Shown: piece after piece, positions 59,596 through 64,000 of the stretch | How the letters are laid out: every line of letters starts with the position of its first letter | How positions within the stretch are numbered: position 1 is the first letter of the stretch | Assembly: GCA_030615625.1 (NCBI GenBank) | Contig: JAUWYX010000003.1 | Location: 124,001-188,000 of the forward strand | Reading direction: 5' to 3' | Length of the DNA: 64,000 nucleotides | Origin: Dehalococcoidia bacterium | GTDB taxonomy: Bacteria > Chloroflexota > Dehalococcoidia > GIF9 > AB-539-J10 | Position numbers and translations under genes: made by a program | The notes under the pieces: model-generated | The model's input: only the letters and a program-made list of their open reading frames with translations | What the model was told of the DNA's origin: nothing | The model's database searches: none

Positions 59596-60555
59596 ATGAC
59601 ACAGGCAGCAATCGATGAATTCCTTCAATCCCGCCGGGCACGAAAATTAAGTGCCGAAACCGTTCAATGGTATAAGCAGAGGCTCCGGCCATTCGCTACA
59701 TTCAACCCAGAACTTCCAGAGGAGCCTGGACCTATCGAGACATTTCTGGCCATGCGCCACGGCGAGCCGGAAACAATACATGCGGACTTTAGAGCACTCA
59801 GAGCTATTTTCACATTTCGCACAGAACGTTATGGCGTCCCGAACCCTATGGCCACAGTTAAGCCTCCACGCTGCCCTAAAAAGGTGATGGCTACCCTTGA
59901 GCCCGAGGAGCACTTGAGATTGCTCACGGCAGCGGGATCGGACGTTAGGACAAAAGCAATAGTAACCCTCTTGACCGACACCGGCATACGCACAAGTGAA
60001 GCCGTTGGACTGCGCAGACAGGACATCAAAACAAGAACCCTGGTTGTGCGTGGCAAGTCTGGCCAACACGAAGTTGCTATGAGCGAGGAAACGAGAAGAC
60101 TGCTCCTCACTCTTACCAATGACAGCAAGGATGAGTATGTTTTCCACGGTCGCAAAGGAGTTCTTACTAGATATGGCATGTATAAGATACTCCGCCAGCT
60201 TTATGAAAAGGCTGGCATACCCGGCCCGAAACTTGGTGGCCACCGCCTGAGACATGCCTTTGGCAAGGCTTGGGTAGCCAACGGTGGTGACCTCCGCTCC
60301 CTACAACTACAAATGGGACACGAGAACATCAGTACCACAGAAAAATATTGCTCACTCAATATGAATGACACCATCGCAAAGCATGGGAGGTTCACGCCGC
60401 TGCGGTCCACTTACGCGGCTCAACAGGTCTTTTTGGACACAAATGTAGTGGTCAACGCATTAGAGGAAGAAATACCAGTAGGTAGAAATGAGAGACGGGC
60501 CGACGATACTTGTGTGCAGACGGATTGCCACCCAGGGGTACGTTGTTCCCGGTAG
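59596..60555 (+). CDS. Tyrosine recombinase/integrase
   Basis: LLTDTGIRTSEAVGLRRQDI; GGHRLRHAFGKAWVANGGDLRSLQLQMGHENISTTEKYCSL. Track ORF extends upstream into the tRNA; 59596 is a better start. Confidence 0.92.
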   Translation: MTQAAIDEFLQSRRARKLSAETVQWYKQRLRPFATFNPELPEEPGPIETFLAMRHGEPETIHADFRALRAIFTFRTERYGVPNPMATVKPPRCPKKVMATLEPEEHLRLLTAAGSDVRTKAIVTLLTDTGIRTSEAVGLRRQDIKTRTLVVRGKSGQHEVAMSEETRRLLLTLTNDSKDEYVFHGRKGVLTRYGMYKILRQLYEKAGIPGPKLGGHRLRHAFGKAWVANGGDLRSLQLQMGHENISTTEKYCSLNMNDTIAKHGRFTPLRSTYAAQQVFLDTNVVVNALEEEIPVGRNERRADDTCVQTDCHPGVRCSR

Positions 60556-60757
60556 TCTGCCTGATAGGTGTTTAAAATGTGGAGCAAGAGTATGGGTAGC
60601 TCCATCCAGCTGGCTTATTTTGCATGGCAGAGGAGATGTGCAAATTAAATGTCTGCAATGTGCCCTTGCCGACCCTGATTTCGTTTCTGGCACATTTGAA
60701 GATTTGTCGCAGGCTCAGCTCGAGGAGATAAAGGAGTCTTTGAGAGACGGAGGGTGA
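60488..60757 (+). CDS. Hypothetical protein with two CxxC pairs
   Basis: RCLKCGARVWVAPSSWLILHGRGDVQIKCLQCA. Confidence 0.55.
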   Translation: MRDGPTILVCRRIATQGYVVPGSLPDRCLKCGARVWVAPSSWLILHGRGDVQIKCLQCALADPDFVSGTFEDLSQAQLEEIKESLRDGG

Positions 60758-61107
60758 AGGCACGAATGTGGTATTCAGAGGTTAAGGAAACAATGGAAGC
60801 TATAAGGAAGCCAGAGATGAGGCTTAATGTCAAGCTAGCGATTACCTTTGTTGGGGTAAATATCCTGGACGCTGCCCTTACTTTAAGAGCAATAGCTAAT
60901 GGCGGATATGAGCTCTGCTCAATACCAAGTCTCATTCTCAGGCAGCCTACATGGGTATTTTGGTGCTTCAAAATCAGCACGGCATTAATCTTCGCTCTAT
61001 TGCTCCTTATTTTATCAGATAGATTTCCCCAAGTGAAAAGGATATTCATCATTCTGATCGGTGTGATGTCGGGGATTTGCCTATTTAACACAATAGGGGT
61101 GTTTTAG
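60754..61107 (+). CDS. Small membrane protein (DUF5658-like)
   Basis: ITFVGVNILDAALTLRAIANGGYELCSIPSLIL; several TM segments; overlaps the previous stop. Confidence 0.6.
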   Translation: MKARMWYSEVKETMEAIRKPEMRLNVKLAITFVGVNILDAALTLRAIANGGYELCSIPSLILRQPTWVFWCFKISTALIFALLLLILSDRFPQVKRIFIILIGVMSGICLFNTIGVF

Positions 61108-61140
61108 GTTTTCAAAACAAAGCATGAAAGGAGGATAAAT

Positions 61141-61593
61141 ATGACAGTAAATTCAGAAAATCTAGTGTTCGTGATACACCGAACCCACGACATGCTTAAG
61201 AGCTGCGAGGACAAAGTATTTGGTAAACAAGGGCTTACTACGGAGCAGTATGCAGTGCTTACGACTATAAAACACCTCGATGAGCCTGTAAGGATAACTG
61301 ATGTAGCCCGTTGGCTAACACGCAGCACGAACAGCATCAGTATGATAGTCGACCGCATGGTCAAAGCTGGACTTCTCACAAGAGAAAGAGACGGTGATGA
61401 CCGCAGGACAGTACGTCTAGTTATCACCAGCAAGGCGGAGACCCTCCTTAAACCAGCAACTCTGGCAGGCCAGGAGTTTATCCAGAAAATCCTGTCGAAC
61501 CTATCATATGAGGACAGGCAGGCCCTTCTTGGGCCACTCTTGACGGTACAACATGAGGCATCCCGTGAGAAGGCAATAGAGGAAACTCCGTGA
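61141..61593 (+). CDS. MarR family transcriptional regulator
   Basis: GLTTEQYAVLTTIKHLDEPVRITDVARWLTRSTNSISMIVDRMVKAGLLTRERDGDDRRTVRLVIT. Confidence 0.92.
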   Translation: MTVNSENLVFVIHRTHDMLKSCEDKVFGKQGLTTEQYAVLTTIKHLDEPVRITDVARWLTRSTNSISMIVDRMVKAGLLTRERDGDDRRTVRLVITSKAETLLKPATLAGQEFIQKILSNLSYEDRQALLGPLLTVQHEASREKAIEETP

Positions 61594-61653
61594 GCCAGCT
61601 ATAAGGGCAACAGAAGTTGAGATTCTTAAAAGAACGGCTAAGGAGGTGAAGCG

Positions 61654-61878
61654 ATGATAACAGTATTCTTTGTAGACGACGGGCAAGATTTCCTCGAGTG
61701 GGATCTTAATGATAAAGGGGAGGTAGTGGATTGTCGGCCCTTCCAAGGTGATATTTGGATCGGGGTGAAGGTTCACAACAAAGACATCAAGCCTGGTGAC
61801 CTTCTGGATATTACCACGTCAGACGGCATCCGCCGGACGTTAATACACGCTGTTGAGAAAGTGCAGCAGCTTGTCTAA
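61654..61878 (+). CDS. Small hypothetical protein
   Basis: 74 aa with upstream AGGAGG RBS; no family recognised. Confidence 0.5.
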   Translation: MITVFFVDDGQDFLEWDLNDKGEVVDCRPFQGDIWIGVKVHNKDIKPGDLLDITTSDGIRRTLIHAVEKVQQLV

Positions 61879-61891
61879 TAAAAGGGAATAA

Positions 61892-61964
61892 AGCGGTGGA
61901 GAATCGGTATTCAAGATGTCTCATAAGCATCTCTCAGTAGGTTCGACTCCTACCCCCGCTACCA
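61892..61964 (+). tRNA. Compact tRNA-like gene, anticodon CAT (Met/Ile2 type), encoded CCA
   Basis: AGCGGTG/CCCCGCT acceptor (one T-C mismatch); D arm GAAT-CGGT-ATTC; GATGT-CTCATAA-GCATC; GTAGG-TTCGACT-CCTAC; ACCA end. Confidence 0.65.
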
Positions 61965-61975
61965 AGTATTGAGCT

Positions 61976-62872
61976 ATGAAAGTTCTACTTATGGATTTAG
62001 ACATAACCCCGAGAAGACGTCCCTTCCCCAATCTTGGTCTTATGAAACTCAGTGCTTACCATAAGGCCATCGGAGATGAGGTATATCTAAATTTCCCTCT
62101 CAAGCAGGCTGATGTCATCTATGCATCCTGTATTTTTACGTGGAACACTTGGGCCAAAGCTAGGGTTCCCGATGGTGCAATCGTTGGTGGATCAGGGATT
62201 GACTTAAAGGCACAACTTCATCCTGAAGTGGAGCATATCATGCCTGACTATAGCCTTTATCCAAGCGTGGACTTCTCTTTAGGGTTTACATCAAGGGGCT
62301 GCATTAGGAGATGTCCCTGGTGCATCGTGCCAGAAAAAGAAGGATGGATCAAGCCTTGGACACGTATCGATGAGTTCTGGGATCGCCGGCACAGGAAAAT
62401 CACACTGCTTGATAATAACTTGCTGGCAGCCCCTAATTGGAGACAAACCATGGAGGATCTCTTGGCAGAGGAACTTGAGGTCGACTTTAACCAAGGGCTG
62501 GATATAAGGCTGGTAACTGCAGAGAATGTCAACTATCTTAAACAAATGAAGACGAAACAACTCCGCTTTGCCTTTGATGATATTCGTTATGAAAGTGCTC
62601 TGAGAGAGGGTATCAGCTTGCTTCTAGATGCGGGAATACGTTCCAGGAAACTCTTTTTCTACGTGCTGGTGGGTTTTGATGATGATGATACCGCCGTAGA
62701 ACGGATGCAAATTCTTAACTCCTACAATGTAGATTGCTATCCGATGGCCTATAGAAGCGCTGATGGTGCAAAGCCAGCAAGGAGAATAATAAAGGTTCCC
62801 GATATCTTTTGGCATGGTCCTCGGCGGAATATAAATAAGTTCTTGAGATTAGTGGGGAGGTTGCCGGAATAA
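61976..62872 (+). CDS. Radical SAM protein
   Basis: FTSRGCIRRCPWCIVPEKEG (CxxxCxxC); FFYVLVGFDDDDTAVERMQIL. Confidence 0.87.
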   Translation: MKVLLMDLDITPRRRPFPNLGLMKLSAYHKAIGDEVYLNFPLKQADVIYASCIFTWNTWAKARVPDGAIVGGSGIDLKAQLHPEVEHIMPDYSLYPSVDFSLGFTSRGCIRRCPWCIVPEKEGWIKPWTRIDEFWDRRHRKITLLDNNLLAAPNWRQTMEDLLAEELEVDFNQGLDIRLVTAENVNYLKQMKTKQLRFAFDDIRYESALREGISLLLDAGIRSRKLFFYVLVGFDDDDTAVERMQILNSYNVDCYPMAYRSADGAKPARRIIKVPDIFWHGPRRNINKFLRLVGRLPE

Positions 62873-63765
62873 TGACTGGATATCCACGAAAACCAGATGA
62901 GCCGGCTAGAGCCAGGAAGCCCTGGACAGAGGATGAGGTCACATATTTGGCTGCCAAATATGGTCTTGTTTCCTTGAAGACATTGGCTAGAAACTTGCAA
63001 CGCACTAAAGGGGCAATATACATAGCAACCAAAAGATTGCTTCATAATCAGCGAATATACGATAACTTCTATACGTCCAGTGAGCTGGCTCGCCTTTTTG
63101 GCAATGACGCGAAAACCATTGTCTATTGGGCTAGCCGGGGGTGGCTTAAAGGGCGACGTGCTCCATACTATCAGGGACTAAACCGATTTTGGCTCTTTAC
63201 TGAAAGGTGTGTAATTCGATTCCTAAAGGATCGCCCATGGCTTCTCAATATGGAGAGGATGGAGGAGCATTACTTCCGCTCCATTGTTGAAGCAGAGTGG
63301 GAAAGAGACCCATGGTACAGCTGCGAAGAAGCGGCGCAACTCCTCGGTGTTACGACAGACGATGCTGTGCAGCGATATATCCACTTAGGCTTGCTGCCGG
63401 CAGCGAAAAAGCCTGGTGGTCCTTGGCGGGGGAAATGGATAATAAGGCACAGTGCTATTGATGCCTTCTTGAGTAATGACCCTCGACCGCAACATAAGCA
63501 TAATGCGGTTCGTGCATCAAGACTGCGAAATATTAAAAAAGAAGGCAGGCCTGTCAGGGCATATATGGTTTGGGAATTTGAATGTCCAAACTGCGAAATG
63601 GTCATCAAGATAATGGCGCCACCCAAGATGTTTGGCACGGAAGTCAGGCAAAGATTTATAAACCTTTATGTAAATGGCTCTTGCTCTCATGGTTCAGTGG
63701 TTCGAGTAGGGGAAAGAGAGACAATTCTAGTGTCGGGAGGTAAAGATGAATGTGGCATAAGCTAA
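62872..63765 (+). CDS. Helix-turn-helix DNA-binding protein, phage-type
   Basis: WTEDEVTYLAAKYGLVSLKTLARNLQRTKGAIYIATKRL; YTSSELARLFGNDAKTIVYWASRGWLKG; CEEAAQLLGVTTDDAVQRYIHLGLLPA. Confidence 0.75.
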   Translation: MTGYPRKPDEPARARKPWTEDEVTYLAAKYGLVSLKTLARNLQRTKGAIYIATKRLLHNQRIYDNFYTSSELARLFGNDAKTIVYWASRGWLKGRRAPYYQGLNRFWLFTERCVIRFLKDRPWLLNMERMEEHYFRSIVEAEWERDPWYSCEEAAQLLGVTTDDAVQRYIHLGLLPAAKKPGGPWRGKWIIRHSAIDAFLSNDPRPQHKHNAVRASRLRNIKKEGRPVRAYMVWEFECPNCEMVIKIMAPPKMFGTEVRQRFINLYVNGSCSHGSVVRVGERETILVSGGKDECGIS

Positions 63766-63884
63766 AAGTGGCAAGGGCTAGGCGTAAATTCCTGAAGGCT
63801 GTTAGAGATGTCAACGAGGGGAAAATACCCCAGGATTTACCTCTGCCTGGGCGGACCGGAGAGGTTCGTGGACAGAGCAGGTGA
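63750..63884 (+). CDS. Small basic hypothetical protein (44 aa)
   Basis: Own translation MWHKLKVARARRKFLKAVRDVNEGKIPQDLPLPGRTGEVRGQSR; overlaps the previous stop; below ORF-track cutoff. Confidence 0.4.
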   Translation: MWHKLKVARARRKFLKAVRDVNEGKIPQDLPLPGRTGEVRGQSR

Positions 63885-63913
63885 ATGAACGTTCTTGAAG
63901 GAATGGCAAGGAA

Positions 63914-64000
63914 ATGAAAATGTTCGGGAAAAAGAAAACTATTGATAGGTTAATAGCTATGATCGATTTCATTGGTAAAAGCATACCCAAAACGATAAAG
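63914..64000 (+). CDS. Partial ORF running off the right edge
   Basis: MKMFGKKKTIDRLIAMIDFIGKSIPKTIK..., open to 64000. Confidence 0.35.
   Translation, partial: MKMFGKKKTIDRLIAMIDFIGKSIPKTIK

Larger units (their letters stand above)
59433..64000. mobile_element. Integrated element beginning at tRNA-Leu, right end outside the window
   Basis: Integrase directly 3' of a tRNA, followed by small hypotheticals, MarR regulator, tRNA-like gene, radical SAM, HTH protein. Confidence 0.65.

Noticed and set aside
1-64000. CRISPR array
   Set aside because: No regularly spaced 24-40 bp repeats with unique spacers found; periodic signals come from RCC1 and GLUG coding repeats.

Overview
The window reads as a bacterial chromosome segment. 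Gene content and order suggest Chloroflexota/Dehalococcoidia, but that is an inference without a database check. The backbone is housekeeping: rtcB-archease, ribD-ribE-ribBA-ribH, tRNA-Val, thrS-infC-rpmI-rplT-pheS-pheT, proS-ispG-rseP-dxr-cdsA-frr-tsf-rpsB, tRNA-Thr/Tyr/Thr-tuf-rpmG-secE-nusG-rplK-rplA, miaB-yajC, nadB-nadC, and a zinc-type ABC importer with CooT-like and Fur-family genes. The main accessory feature is a ~4.66 kb integrative element (about 25703-30403) inserted into tRNA-Thr(GGT) of a tRNA-tuf operon. It carries a tyrosine integrase, a rolling-circle HUH-type Rep, repeated hairpin-bearing candidate origin sequences, and a small cargo (SPFH/band-7 protein, HEPN-like protein, membrane-anchored protein). 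A near-consensus promoter just inside its right end appears to replace the operon promoter that the insertion separated from tuf. A second integrase-bearing element starts at tRNA-Leu(TAG) (59348) and runs off the right edge. It carries a radical SAM protein and a compact tRNA-like gene with a CAT anticodon. Other points of interest are short palindromic repeats inserted in frame into pheT, proS, miaB and nadB, three 60-bp MITE/REP-like repeats that delimit gene modules, two tandem RCC1-repeat lipoprotein genes, and a duplicated nitroreductase 3' end that flanks a gene cassette.
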